In this document: piece after piece, positions 16,604 through 27,703 of the stretch
Layout: the number at the start of each line of letters is the position of its first letter
Numbering within the stretch: the stretch's first letter is position 1
From: Nocardioides sp. Soil774
GTDB taxonomy: Bacteria > Actinomycetota > Actinomycetes > Propionibacteriales > Nocardioidaceae
Assembly: GCF_001428125.1 (NCBI RefSeq)
Contig: NZ_LMSM01000008.1
Location: 96,953 to 160,952 of the forward strand
DNA length: 64,000 nucleotides
Direction of reading: 5' to 3'
Translations under genes and position numbers: made by a program
The notes under the pieces: generated by a model
The model's database searches: none
What the model was told of the DNA's origin: nothing
Seen by the model: only the letters and a program-made list of their open reading frames with translations

Positions 16604-18727
16604 TCAGCGCGTACGACGTCCTGCGCGGGACCGCATGACGGGCTCCGCGCGCAGCCGCGCGACCAGCTCCTCGAGGTCGCCGGGCGACAGGTCCACGATG
16701 GAAGTCGCGGGCCGCGCGTGCGGCCGCTCGGCCAGCAACAGGTCGGCCTCGCGGAGCAGCGCGAGCTGCCGGGCGTGCCGCTTGCGGAGCCGCTCGCGGA
16801 CCTCCTGCACCTTGTCCTGGGCGGCCTTGGCGCGCTCGCGCCACTCGTGCGAGGCCTCGACGGCCCGGTCGTGGGCCGCCTTGACCTCGTCCATCTGCAG
16901 GATCACGTGGTGCTGCGAGGTCGCGAGCCGGCGCGCCATGCGGTGGGCGGTGTTGGAGTCCTTGTGGGCCTTGCGCAGCGACGCGACCGTGCGTTGCGTC
17001 TCCTCCGGCGACATGAGCAGCACCGACTGCTCGAAGGCACTCTGGACCCGCTTGCGGGCCGCCGCCCACTCAGCCTTGCTGTGTACCGCTCGAGAGGACC
17101 CGGTGTGCACCCACCAGCGGTAGACGCTCGTGACCTCGCGGACCGATGCCACGCCGAGGACGGCGGCGCACCGCACGAGGAGGTCCCAGTCCTCGGTGGT
17201 GTCGAGGGACTCGTCGAAGCGCAGGCCGAGGTCGTGGAAGGCCCCGCGGGGGAAGGCGACCGTCATGAACGGGCTGTAGTTGGCGACGAGGTGGTCGACG
17301 AGGCTGAAGTCCATCGGCCACTCGCGGAACGGGTCGTCGACCGACACCGCGCACAGCGTGTCGATGCCCCCCACCGGCGCGACGTCCTGGCGGACCGCCA
17401 CCGCACGCAGGACGCGCCCGTCGTGCTCGGCTGCCGCGGCCTTGAAGGTGGCGACGTAGTGCGCCAGGACCGTGTCGTCATCGTCAAGCGCGACGACGTA
17501 GCGACCGCGCGCTGCGGTGAAGCCGTCGTTCAGGGGCGCGGCGCGCCCGGGCCGCTCGGCCTCGACCACCCGCACCCTCGAGCGCAGCCACCCGGGCGCG
17601 GAGTCGACGACCGATCGCACCGCCGCAAGCTCCTGCGTCGTCGTGCGGTGGCACATCAGCAGGACCTCGAAGTCGCGGTCGCCCTGGCCGGCCAGGCAGG
17701 TCAGCATGTCCTCGAGGCAGTGCAGGCGGCGCCCCTGGGTGCGCGTCACGATGCTGAGGAACGGCGTGTCCGCGGCCGTGGCGCGGTCGGCGCTCGCGGC
17801 GGGCCGGAGGCCGAGCTGCTGCGCGAGCGCGCCGAGCGCGCTGCCCGGCAGCAGGGCCGGGTGGGTCGCAGGGTCCCACTCCACCGGGCGGTCGGCCGCG
17901 ACGGGGACCAGCCCCTCGATCCGGGCGTCCCACCCGAGCCGGAGCGGCAGGCTGACGACACCCGTCTCGGCGACGACGACGTCGATGCCGCGGGCCGCGG
18001 CGGCGTCGAGCAGCGCGTTGCCCGAGACTTCCGACGGCTCGGCGAGGAGGGCATCGTCGAGCGCGGCGACGTGCGCGGCGCGCGTCGCGCAGCACGCGCC
18101 GCTGACCCGCGCCTGCAGGACGAAGCCGTCCTGCGCCCGGAGGTCGTGGCTCGACATCGCGGCGTCGTCGCGCCCCGGGCCCACGTCTTCCGCCCGGTCG
18201 CCCTCCGCCTCGTCGGGGTCGCCCTCGTCGTCCTCGCCCTCCGCCTCGTCGGTGTCGTCCTCGTCGTCCTCGTCGTCGGGGTCGTCGTGCTCGTCGTCCG
18301 AGCCGGGATACCTGGTCTCCTGCAGGAAGGCCGCCGACGGGTCGGTGTCGTCCTCGAGGTGGTAGCCGCGCTGTCGGTCGCTGACCCGGGTCAGCTCGAC
18401 GGGGAGCGCGCGGGCGTCGACGACACGGTCCGGGGACAGCAGCGCCTCCCCGACCAGCCGCTCCATCAGGTGGGGTCCGGGCACGGCGTACGCCTCCGCG
18501 ACGACCACGGGCGAGTCAGCGGGCACCCCGAGCACCGCGACCGCCGCCGCCGGCGTGGGGTAGTCGATGCCGGCCGGCACCACGCCCAAGCCGGCCCAGG
18601 CGCGCACGATGCGTCCGCCACCCGGGTAGGCCTCGAGCGCCTCTTGCCAGGCCTCGACCTGACGGGGCTCGGGAGCGCTGGAGCGCTCGATCAGGACGAT
18701 CAGGACGGTCGGCAGGTCAACAGGCAC
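16604..18727 (-). CDS. Glycosyltransferase family 2 protein with acidic linker and C-terminal coiled coil
   Basis: This protein of about 707 residues has an N-terminal region of unknown fold (1-140), a very acidic Asp/Glu-rich linker (about 141-181), a further region to about 320, then a GT-A domain: FLSIVTRTQGR, LNDGFTAARGRYVVALDDDD with an intact D-x-D, and FDESLDTTEDWDLLVR. A coiled-coil tail (about 560-690) follows. It likely extends a surface glycan. The start is uncertain: GTG 18727 lies just before VDLPTVLIVLIE, but its ribosome-binding purines are only 3 nt away, and GTG 18748 is an alternative. Confidence 0.75.
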   Translation of the reverse strand: MPVDLPTVLIVLIERSSAPEPRQVEAWQEALEAYPGGGRIVRAWAGLGVVPAGIDYPTPAAAVAVLGVPADSPVVVAEAYAVPGPHLMERLVGEALLSPDRVVDARALPVELTRVSDRQRGYHLEDDTDPSAAFLQETRYPGSDDEHDDPDDEDDEDDTDEAEGEDDEGDPDEAEGDRAEDVGPGRDDAAMSSHDLRAQDGFVLQARVSGACCATRAAHVAALDDALLAEPSEVSGNALLDAAAARGIDVVVAETGVVSLPLRLGWDARIEGLVPVAADRPVEWDPATHPALLPGSALGALAQQLGLRPAASADRATAADTPFLSIVTRTQGRRLHCLEDMLTCLAGQGDRDFEVLLMCHRTTTQELAAVRSVVDSAPGWLRSRVRVVEAERPGRAAPLNDGFTAARGRYVVALDDDDTVLAHYVATFKAAAAEHDGRVLRAVAVRQDVAPVGGIDTLCAVSVDDPFREWPMDFSLVDHLVANYSPFMTVAFPRGAFHDLGLRFDESLDTTEDWDLLVRCAAVLGVASVREVTSVYRWWVHTGSSRAVHSKAEWAAARKRVQSAFEQSVLLMSPEETQRTVASLRKAHKDSNTAHRMARRLATSQHHVILQMDEVKAAHDRAVEASHEWRERAKAAQDKVQEVRERLRKRHARQLALLREADLLLAERPHARPATSIVDLSPGDLEELVARLRAEPVMRSRAGRRTR

Positions 18728-19050
18728 AGGCTCCCTCTCGGACGACACGTTGCACGGCCACCCTATGCGGGGCGAGGCCTGTCCGGTCGATCTGGGTGGC
18801 GATCCACTCCTGAGGCCGGCGGTGCCGTCGCGCTGGCTCCATCGGGGTTCCCAGCCGAGCGGCATCGCGTACGTCGCGTGCGCGGTCGCCGATCGTGTTC
18901 CGTACCGCGCTGCCGACGTCGACGGTGCGCACGTGACCGGCCGGGGGGCGGTCATGGCGGCGACGAGGGGGCTGGCGACGTCGATGTATACGAAGTCGCG
19001 GTGAGGATCCGCGGCGCGGAACTCCCGCGTCGGCGCCCGCGGGCAGGACG
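18728..19050. other. 323-bp gap with no convincing gene, possible gene remnant
   Basis: No full gene is supported here. On the minus strand, one frame reads protein-like text (DFVYIDVASPLVAAMTAPRP) at about 18990-18930 and a second frame continues (GSAVRNTIGDRARDVRDAAR) to about 18750, as if one short coding region had suffered a frameshift. A plus-strand frame of 84 codons (18750-19004) is also open but has no family traits. It may also hold the promoter of the glycosyltransferase gene. Confidence 0.3.
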
Positions 19051-19880
19051 CTACGGCCGCTTCACGTCGACGGCGACCCAGTCGACGAGCATGGTGGCGC
19101 GAGTGCCGCCGGGGACGGCGTACTGGGGCAGCACGTCCTTGTTGGACAGGCGCAGGTGGAACGGCGTGGCATTGCCGGGCACCCGGCGTGCGTCCGGCGT
19201 CAGCGCCATCTCGTAGGGGTGGTGGCCCTGGCCGTCGTCGGCCGAGAAGGCGACCGTGTCGCCGCCGACGGTGAACTCGGCGGCGTACTGCCAGTAGGTG
19301 TCCCACGGCGCTGCCCCGACCGGGAACGCCTGCGTCACCGGCCACAGCTCGGGTGCCCGACCGGTCGCGACGCACGCGTTGACCGCGGTCTCGGGGGTGT
19401 CGTCGTAGCAGATGTGCGAGCCCAGCTGGGCGCCCGCGGGCTTGAGTGGACCGTAGCTCTCGATGACGTCGATCTCGCGCGGGTCGATGCCGTTGGGGTG
19501 CTGGACCCAGAAGGCGGCGTAGTTGCTGCCCGTGTCCGGCATGACGAGGCTGGCGGTGACCCGCACCTGCGAGCCCGTCGGCAGCGTCCACCCGGTGTTG
19601 GTGCGGATCTGGGCCAGGTGCCCGACGTCGAGCTGGCCCTGCCCGTTCTGGAGGGCCGCGCCCTGCCCGAGCATGGTGTGCCACTGCTCCGGCGCCACGC
19701 CGGCAGGGCCGTCGAAGCCGTCGACGAACAAGGGCTCCCACCCCCACGTCGGCGCCGGGTCGGAGTCCACGGTGTCGCCGCGGGCGATCGAGGCCTGCGC
19801 CGGGGCGGGTGCGAGCACGCCGAGGGTCGCGACGACCAGCGTCGCCGCGGCCAGGACCGGGCCCGAGGTCCTGCGCGCCA

Positions 19881-19881
<1 letters not shown>
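19051..19881 (-). CDS. Secreted glycoside hydrolase family 16 protein
   Basis: This 276-residue protein has a signal peptide (hydrophobic residues 8-22, cleavage probable after APAQA near 30) and a GH16 jelly-roll domain. The catalytic motif EIDVIE covers residues 136-141, giving Glu136 as nucleophile and Glu141 as acid/base. Family members cut beta-1,3- or beta-1,3/1,4-glucans, agar or similar polymers. A YAAFWVQHP segment before it and HICYDD after it fit. The ATG shares its A with the helD stop (TGATG), so it appears translationally coupled to an intracellular helicase, which is unusual. Confidence 0.85.
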
Positions 19882-22070
<2,189 letters not shown>

Positions 22071-22214
22071 CCCCCGATGAACCGCTGCCCGTCCCTCACG
22101 GGCAGAGTCGAGAATCGTACCCGCCGCCGTCCCACCCGCAGACTTGCCGCGCATCGGCGGAACCCGCGGCCCCGGGCGCGCGTCGAGTTGGATGGGGGCG
22201 TGGGAGGAGCGCAG

Positions 22215-23213
22215 GTGGGGCCTGAGCGGTCGGATCGGGTGGGGCGTCGGCGCGTGGTCGCCGTCGCGGCGGCGATCGCGGCCGCGCTGGTGGTCGCGCT
22301 GGTGGTCGCCGTGCCGAGGCTGCTGCCCGGGCTCGCACCCGACGAGCGGGCGGCCACGCCGGCCGTCGACCCGACCTGCGTGGCTCGCGCCGACGCACCC
22401 GTCGGGGAGGTCGGCGTGCAGCCTGCGGCGTGGGTGCGCTTCTGCCCCCTCGCCGACGAGGGCGCGGCGCAGCGGGTGCGCCACCCGCAGGGCGTGGTGA
22501 CCGGCGACCTGGCCGCGAGCGTCGCTGCGAGCCTCGCCGAGACGCAGGACGGCCGGCCGGAGTGCACGCCCTTCCAGGAGACGCCGGGCCCCACCGGCCT
22601 GTTCCGGATCGAGGTGGGCCTCGCCGACGGCCGCGTCGCCGAGATCGCGGGCGACACCGGGTGCAGCGCGCGCGACCAGGTGCTCTTCGCCCAGCTCGAG
22701 ACGACCCTGCTGATGCAGGCGGCGGGCGAGGCCGGACCGCCCGGCGCGATGCCCGCGCCCGTGACCTGCCCGTCTGAGCTCACCACGGTGCGGACCAACG
22801 CCGACGGTGCCTCCGCAGGCCTGCTCGTCGAGCCGCCCCGCGAGCGCTGGCAGTCCACGGTGCCCCTGCTGGCGCTGCCCGCCGTCGCGGCCGACGTCTG
22901 TGCCTACCGCGGCGACGGGCGCCGGCGCGAGCCGGTCGACCAGTGGCAGGTCGGGCTGCCGGTCGCGGAGACCGTGCGCTCCGCGGCCACCACCCGGGTC
23001 TGGCTGGGCGCGGTCGCCGACTGCGAGCCCGACCCCGGCGCGACGTCGTACGTCGTGGTGCTCACCGACGCCACCGGCACCGCCCGCACGCTCGCGATCG
23101 ACACCACCCGGTGCTCGACCGTCCAGGCGGCCGTCGGCACGCCGCCGGTCGACACCTACCTCGGCCTGGCCGAGCCGGGCCTCGTGCGGCTCGTGCAGCG
23201 CAGCCGGCCCTGA
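22215..23213 (+). CDS. Hypothetical membrane-anchored extracytoplasmic protein
   Basis: I do not recognise this 332-residue protein. It has a short basic N-terminus, one transmembrane segment (about 14-33, VVAVAAAIAAALVVALVVAV) and an exported domain of about 290 residues with seven to eight cysteines, including TCVAR, FCPLADE, ECTPF, GCSARD, TCPSE and DCEPD, which suggests disulfide bonds. GTG 22215 is chosen because GGAGG lies 7 nt before it and the anchor follows at once. It diverges from helD over about 144 bp and converges on the next minus-strand gene with a 7-bp gap. Confidence 0.65.
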   Translation: MGPERSDRVGRRRVVAVAAAIAAALVVALVVAVPRLLPGLAPDERAATPAVDPTCVARADAPVGEVGVQPAAWVRFCPLADEGAAQRVRHPQGVVTGDLAASVAASLAETQDGRPECTPFQETPGPTGLFRIEVGLADGRVAEIAGDTGCSARDQVLFAQLETTLLMQAAGEAGPPGAMPAPVTCPSELTTVRTNADGASAGLLVEPPRERWQSTVPLLALPAVAADVCAYRGDGRRREPVDQWQVGLPVAETVRSAATTRVWLGAVADCEPDPGATSYVVVLTDATGTARTLAIDTTRCSTVQAAVGTPPVDTYLGLAEPGLVRLVQRSRP

Positions 23214-23220
23214 CAGGGCC

Positions 23221-23649
23221 TCAGGCCAGCAGCAGCACGGCCCCGACGACGCACACCACCGCACCGATCGTGCGGACGCGGTCGGCCCGGTCGAGGCGCC
23301 GCATCAGCGCCGGCCGCTCGGCCACGGAGGCCGACGACAGCCGGCCGTGGGTCGGTGCGGCAACCGCGGCGGTGGCACCGACGGCCAGCAGGCCGCCCGC
23401 GACCGCCACCCACGTGCCCGTCGACCGCGGCTCGGCGACCGCGGCCCAGCCGAGCAGCACGACGAGTGGAGGGTAGACGAGCGCGACGACCGGGGTGATG
23501 CGCCGCGAGTGCCGGTCGTGCGCGACGAACCACGCCTCGCGCGGCACCTCACCCAGGGCCGGGTAGACGACCAGGTCGACCGTCACCTGGAAGCCCAGGT
23601 GCGCCGCGGCCGCCAGCAGGAGCCACGGCTGGGGATCGGCGAGGCTCAT
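23221..23649 (-). CDS. Small four-helix membrane protein, unknown function
   Basis: This 142-residue protein has four hydrophobic segments and a charged stretch HDRHSRRITPVVALVYP after the first, a layout like DUF1772/anthrone-oxygenase-type membrane proteins, though I cannot confirm the family. The ATG overlaps the stop of the SDR gene by 4 bp, so they are co-expressed and may act together. Confidence 0.6.
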   Translation of the reverse strand: MSLADPQPWLLLAAAAHLGFQVTVDLVVYPALGEVPREAWFVAHDRHSRRITPVVALVYPPLVVLLGWAAVAEPRSTGTWVAVAGGLLAVGATAAVAAPTHGRLSSASVAERPALMRRLDRADRVRTIGAVVCVVGAVLLLA

Positions 23650-24356
23650 CGAGGGGCGAAGGCGCTCGCGGGGACGTCGGTCTCGCCGGCGGCGAGCGCG
23701 TCCACGATCCGCCGGGCCACGTCGTCGGGGGCCAGGCCGGCGGGCAGGCCGGGGGCCTCGCCGGCCAGCGGGCGCGACGCCAGGCCGGTCTCGGTGTGCG
23801 GCGGTCGCACGTCGTGGACCTCGACCCGGCTGCGGCGCAGCTCGGTGCGCAGCGCCGTCGCGACCGCGCTGAGCGCCGCCTTGCTCGCGGAGTACGCCGC
23901 CATCCGCGGCATCGGTCGCTCGGCCACGACGGCGCTGAGCTGCAGCACGAAGCCCTGCGACTCCTCCAGCAGCGGGAGCACGCGGCGCAGCAGGAAGAGC
24001 GGGCCCACGACGTTGGTCAGGAAGAGCTCCTCGACCACCTCGTCGGGGGTGTCCACCAGCGACCCGAAGGCCACCACGCCCGCGGCGTTGACCAGTCCGT
24101 CCAGCCCCCCGAGGTGCTCGCGCGCCGCGGCCACGACCGCGTCACCGGCCGCCGCGTCGCCGAGGTCGGCCACGACCGGCACGCCGGTGCCGAGCGCCTC
24201 GAGGCGTCCGGCGTCGCGGCCGACCACCAGCAGCCGGGCACCCCGGCGCTCGAGCTCGGCGGCGACGAGCGAGCCGAGCGCGCCGGTGGCACCCACGACC
24301 GCGATCCGGGCACCGGCGAGCTCACGCCCCCGGCCTGGCTGGTGCTGCTGGCTCAC
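23646..24356 (-). CDS. Short-chain dehydrogenase/reductase
   Basis: This 236-residue classical SDR has the nucleotide motif VVGATGALGS (residues about 20-29), LVNAAGVVAF, the serine in LQLSAVV, and the active-site YSASK (Tyr-x3-Lys). It should oxidise or reduce an alcohol/carbonyl with NAD(P). After YSASK it keeps VEVHDVRPPHTETGL, which fits the family. The substrate is unknown. It sits about 70 bp after the crotonase gene on the same strand. Confidence 0.85.
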   Translation of the reverse strand: MSQQHQPGRGRELAGARIAVVGATGALGSLVAAELERRGARLLVVGRDAGRLEALGTGVPVVADLGDAAAGDAVVAAAREHLGGLDGLVNAAGVVAFGSLVDTPDEVVEELFLTNVVGPLFLLRRVLPLLEESQGFVLQLSAVVAERPMPRMAAYSASKAALSAVATALRTELRRSRVEVHDVRPPHTETGLASRPLAGEAPGLPAGLAPDDVARRIVDALAAGETDVPASAFAPR

Positions 24357-24426
24357 GCGGTCTCCTTCGTCGTCGTCCTACCGCCTCCTTCTCGCGCCGC
24401 GGGGGCCGTCCGGATGCAGCGAGCGG

Positions 24427-25182
24427 CTACTTCCTGCTCAGGAAGGCCGTCATCGCCTCGCGCGCCTCGTCGCTGGCGAACAGGCGGGTGCTGGTGGTGG
24501 CCATCTCTTCGCCGAGGGCGTCGATGCGGGCCACGAGGTCGCGGTTGAGGATGCGCTTCGACTCGCGCAGGCCCTGCGGGGCACCGGTGGCCAGGCTCGC
24601 GCAGACCGCGGCCACCTCCTCGTCGAGGCGCTCGGCGGGCACGGCCCTGGTGACCAGGCCGTACGCCGCCGCCTCGGCGCCGGTGAACACCTCGCCGCCG
24701 AGCGTGGTGAGCGCCGCCGCACGCGGGTTCATCCGGTGGTGGACGGTGAGGCTGATGATGGCCGCGGCGAGGCCGAGCTTGACCTCGGTCAGCGCGAACG
24801 TCGCCTCCTCCGCGCAGATGGCGACGTCGGCGGCCGCGACGATGCCGATGCCGCCGGCCCGCACGGCGCCGAGGTTGGCGGTGACCACCGGCTTGTCGAG
24901 GGTGGCGACGAGCCGCTGCAGCGCGACGATCCGGCGGGTGCCCTCCTCCATGCCCTCCGAGGACGCCTCGGTCAGGTCCGCGCCGGAGCAGAAGACCTTC
25001 CCCGAGCTGCGCACCAGCACGACGCGCACGTCGTCGTCGGCGCCGGCCTGCTCGAGGTGGGCGAACAGCTCGGTCACGAGCCGGCGGCTGAGCGCGTTGC
25101 GGTTGTGCGGGCTGTCGAGGGTGATGGTCGCGATGCCGTCGGCGACGGAGAGGTGGACCAGCTCGGCGGGGGCGTCGGTCAT
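24427..25182 (-). CDS. Enoyl-CoA hydratase/isomerase family (crotonase), LiuC-like
   Basis: This 251-residue crotonase acts on an acyl-CoA double bond. The oxyanion-hole segments are KVFCSGADL and NLGAVRAGGIGIVAAADVAI. The first catalytic glutamate of typical hydratases (GGxE) is glycine here, while the second is kept in FALTEVKLGL. That pattern is shared with methylglutaconyl-CoA hydratase-type (LiuC) crotonases of leucine and isoprenoid breakdown. ATG 25182 is preferred to ATG 25191 because GCAGG lies 9 nt before it. The carboxylase operon at 38.8-48.3 kb lacks a hydratase, so this could supply one; that is inference. Confidence 0.82.
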   Translation of the reverse strand: MTDAPAELVHLSVADGIATITLDSPHNRNALSRRLVTELFAHLEQAGADDDVRVVLVRSSGKVFCSGADLTEASSEGMEEGTRRIVALQRLVATLDKPVVTANLGAVRAGGIGIVAAADVAICAEEATFALTEVKLGLAAAIISLTVHHRMNPRAAALTTLGGEVFTGAEAAAYGLVTRAVPAERLDEEVAAVCASLATGAPQGLRESKRILNRDLVARIDALGEEMATTSTRLFASDEAREAMTAFLSRK

Positions 25183-25213
25183 GGACGACATCCTGCCGCA
25201 CCCCACCCCCACC

Positions 25214-25240
25214 CCATCCGCGCGGCGCCGGGCTCCGAAC
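25214..25240 (+). promoter_or_regulatory. SigK-type promoter of the molybdopterin oxidoreductase gene
   Basis: CCATCC at 25214-25219 is followed by a 16-bp spacer and CGAAC at 25236-25240. The same arrangement, with the same CGAACACCTC downstream block, precedes the fasciclin-sigK operon. It resembles the CATCC...CGAA form known for mycobacterial SigK. The -10-like block ends 7 bp before the ATG, so transcription should begin at or next to the start codon, giving a leaderless mRNA. Confidence 0.7.
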
Positions 25241-25247
25241 ACCTCCC

Positions 25248-26801
25248 ATGCATACCCCCGAGACGTCGACCCGTGCCGCCACGCTCCGCCATGCGGCGTA
25301 CGGCGTGCTGGCCACCGTCGTCGGCCTCGCGGCCGCCCACCTGGTCGCCGCCCTCACCGTGCCGGCGGCCTCGCCCGTGCTGGCGGTCGGCTCGACCGTC
25401 ATCGACCTGACGCCGACCCCGCTCAAGGAGTGGGCGATCCGGCAGTTCGGCAGCGCCGACAAGACCGTGCTGGTCGGGTCGGTCGTCGTGGTCGTGCTGC
25501 TGCTCGCCGCCGTGGCCGGTGTCGTCGCCCGGCGCCGCGAGACGCCTGGTCTGCTCGTCCTCGTGGGCCTCGCCGCCGTCGCCGGCGTGCTCGCCGTCCT
25601 GCGCCCGGGCTCCGGGCCGCTGGACCTCGTTCCTGCCCTGGTCGCCGCAGCCGTCGCGCCCACCGCCCTGTGGTGGCTGCACCGGATCGACGGCCACCGC
25701 GACGACCGGGGCACTGACGGGCCGTCGCCGGGGGTCGACGGTCCGAGCCGGCGCGGGGTCGTGCTGGCGACCGGCGGCCTCGCCGCGGCCGCAGTGGCCA
25801 TGGGGGCGCTGGGCCGCTGGGTGACGTCGTACCGCCTCGGCGGCACCGACGTCGCGCTGCCGGCCGCCACCGACCCCGCGCCTGCCTTCCCCACCGGCCT
25901 GGAGCAGAAGTACGCCGGCATCAGCCCGCTGCGCACCCCGACCGGCGAGTTCTACCGCGTCGACACCCGCCTGACGGTGCCGGCCGTCGACGTCGACTCG
26001 TGGACGCTCACCATCGACGGCGACGTCGAGCAGGAGGTCACGCTGACCTTCGCCGAGCTGTCCGAGATGAGGACGATCGAGCGCGACATCACGCTGACCT
26101 GCGTGTCCAACGAGGTCGGTGGCCCCTACATCGGTGCCGCCCGCTGGCTCGGGGTGCCGCTCGCCGACGTGCTGGCCCACGCCGGCATCGACGCGACGAA
26201 GGCCGACCAGATCCTGTCCACCGACGTCGACGGCATGACGATCTCGACCCCGCTCGACGTCGCCCTCGACGGGCGCGACGCGATGATCGCCATCGCCATG
26301 AACGGCCGGCCGCTGCCGCGCGAGCACGGGTTCCCGGCCCGCATGGTGGTGCCGGGGCTCTACGGCTTCGTGAGCGCGTGCAAGTGGATCACCCGCATGA
26401 CGCTCACGACGTACGACGCCGAGCAGGCCTACTGGACCGAGCGCGACTGGGCGATCGACGCCCCCATCAAGCTGTCGAGCCGCATCGACACCCCGCGTCC
26501 CTTGTCGGAGAGCAAGGCCGGCACGGTGGTCGTCGGGGGCATCGCCTGGGCGCAGGGCGTCGGCATCGACAAGGTCGAGGTGCGCGTCGACGGTGGGGCG
26601 TGGCGCCCGGCCACGCTCGGCCCGCAGGTGAGCGACGACTACTGGCGCCAGTGGTTCTACGAGTGGGACGCCGAGCCGGGGCAGCACTTCATCGCCTGCC
26701 GCGCCACGAACAAGGACGGGGAGGTGCAGACGCCCGTGCGGATGCGTCCCTTCCCCCAGGGCTCGTCGGGCCTGCAGGAGATCTCCGTCAACGTCGCGTA
26801 G
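25248..26801 (+). CDS. Membrane-anchored molybdopterin-dependent oxidoreductase (sulfite oxidase/MsrP fold)
   Basis: This 517-residue protein has four N-terminal transmembrane segments (about 14-145), then SRRGVVLATGGLAAAAVAMG (about 168-190), a Tat-like signal or fifth helix, and a catalytic domain. The likely molybdenum ligand is Cys285 in LTCVSNEVGGPYIGAARWLG. The C-terminal Mo-co dimerisation domain shows GIAWAQGVGIDKVEVRVDGG. The fold serves sulfite oxidases and the methionine-sulfoxide reductase MsrP. Next to SigK, repair of oxidised surface proteins is an attractive role, but this is inferred. The start has no Shine-Dalgarno, in line with a leaderless mRNA. Confidence 0.85.
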   Translation: MHTPETSTRAATLRHAAYGVLATVVGLAAAHLVAALTVPAASPVLAVGSTVIDLTPTPLKEWAIRQFGSADKTVLVGSVVVVVLLLAAVAGVVARRRETPGLLVLVGLAAVAGVLAVLRPGSGPLDLVPALVAAAVAPTALWWLHRIDGHRDDRGTDGPSPGVDGPSRRGVVLATGGLAAAAVAMGALGRWVTSYRLGGTDVALPAATDPAPAFPTGLEQKYAGISPLRTPTGEFYRVDTRLTVPAVDVDSWTLTIDGDVEQEVTLTFAELSEMRTIERDITLTCVSNEVGGPYIGAARWLGVPLADVLAHAGIDATKADQILSTDVDGMTISTPLDVALDGRDAMIAIAMNGRPLPREHGFPARMVVPGLYGFVSACKWITRMTLTTYDAEQAYWTERDWAIDAPIKLSSRIDTPRPLSESKAGTVVVGGIAWAQGVGIDKVEVRVDGGAWRPATLGPQVSDDYWRQWFYEWDAEPGQHFIACRATNKDGEVQTPVRMRPFPQGSSGLQEISVNVA

Positions 26802-26825
26802 CGCCACCAGCTCCCCCCAGACATC

Positions 26826-26887
26826 CGTCGGGCGGTGAGTGGCGCAGGTCCTGGGCCTCCTGGACCTGCGTCACCCACCGCCCGACG
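26826..26887 (+). terminator. Strong long-stem hairpin after the molybdopterin gene
   Basis: The arms 26826-26851 and 26862-26887 pair over 26 bp with two mismatches (outer block CGTCGGGCGGTG with CACCGCCCGACG), around a 10-nt loop. The hairpin starts 25 bp after the stop codon and ends about 50 bp before the next promoter, so it should insulate the fasciclin-sigK operon. Confidence 0.8.
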
Positions 26888-26938
26888 GCTGTGTCCGCGC
26901 ACCTGTCCAGGGCTTGTCAAAAGTTTTTGGGAATCGAC

Positions 26939-26965
26939 CCATCCGGTCCGCGGACCGCCCCGAAC
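26939..26965 (+). promoter_or_regulatory. SigK-type promoter of the fasciclin-sigK-rskA operon
   Basis: CCATCC at 26939-26944 is followed by 16 bp and CGAAC at 26961-26965, then ACCTC. It matches the site at 25214-25240 in both boxes, in spacing and in the five bases after the -10. The leader to the ATG would be about 55 nt, with GAAAGG as the ribosome-binding site. Because sigK lies downstream, this gives positive autoregulation. Confidence 0.72.
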
Positions 26966-27027
26966 ACCTCTCGACAGCGGGCCACACGGCCCACTCCGAA
27001 TCGCACGAACGTCGAAAGGCACACGCC

Positions 27028-27678
27028 ATGAACACCAAGCTCCGCACCCGCACCCTGGGCCTCGCCGCCCTCGCGCTGACCGCGTCCATGAGCCTGGCTG
27101 CCTGTGGCAGCGAGAGCGACAGCGACGCCGCCAGCGAGCCCACCACCTCGCAGAGCACCTCCGAGGCCCCCATGGAGTCGGACTCCCCCTCCGAGGAGCC
27201 CATGGCTGACGGTCCGTTCGGCGCGGGCTGCGCCGGCGTCCCGACCTCCGGCCCCGGCTCGGTCGAGGGCATGGCCGACGACCCGGTCGCCACCGCCGCC
27301 TCCAACAACCCGCTCCTCAAGACGCTGGTCGCCGCGGTGACCCAGGCCGGTCTCGTCGACACGCTCAACTCCGCCGACGCGCTGACCGTCTTCGCCCCGA
27401 CCGACGACGCCTTCGCCAAGATCCCGGCGAAGGACCTCAACGCCCTGCTCAAGGACAAGAAGGCCCTGACCACGGTGCTGACCCACCACGTCGTGGCCGG
27501 CAAGCTCTCCCCCGAGGACGTCGCGGGCGAGCACGAGACCCTGGCCGGTGACACCATCACCGTCGAGGGCTCCGGCGAGGACTTCACCGCCGAGGGCGCG
27601 GCCGTCGTCTGCGGCAACGTGCCGACCGCCAACGCCACCGTGTACGTCATCGACTCGGTCATGATGCCGAAGATGTGA
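27028..27678 (+). CDS. Fasciclin-domain lipoprotein (MPT83/MPT70-like)
   Basis: This 216-residue protein has a lipoprotein signal with lipobox LAAC (Cys26), a Ser/Glu/Asp-rich linker (about 28-62) and one FAS1 domain (about 70-216): NNPLLKTLVAAVTQAGLVDTLNS split over the first helices, TVFAPTDDAFAKIP, LTTVLTHHVVAGKL and ATVYVIDSVMMPK. In mycobacteria MPT70 and MPT83 are secreted or lipid-anchored antigens driven by SigK. Two cysteines (GAGCAG and VVCGN) could form the disulfide seen in MPT70. It is the first gene of the sigK operon here. Confidence 0.9.
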   Translation: MNTKLRTRTLGLAALALTASMSLAACGSESDSDAASEPTTSQSTSEAPMESDSPSEEPMADGPFGAGCAGVPTSGPGSVEGMADDPVATAASNNPLLKTLVAAVTQAGLVDTLNSADALTVFAPTDDAFAKIPAKDLNALLKDKKALTTVLTHHVVAGKLSPEDVAGEHETLAGDTITVEGSGEDFTAEGAAVVCGNVPTANATVYVIDSVMMPKM

Positions 27679-27703
27679 CTCGTCTCCTGACGACTAGGCA
27701 AGG

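Noticed and set aside
18183..18303. GTCGTCCTC-type tandem DNA as a regulatory repeat
   Set aside because: It encodes the Asp/Glu-rich linker of the glycosyltransferase in frame; the DNA pattern follows from the protein.
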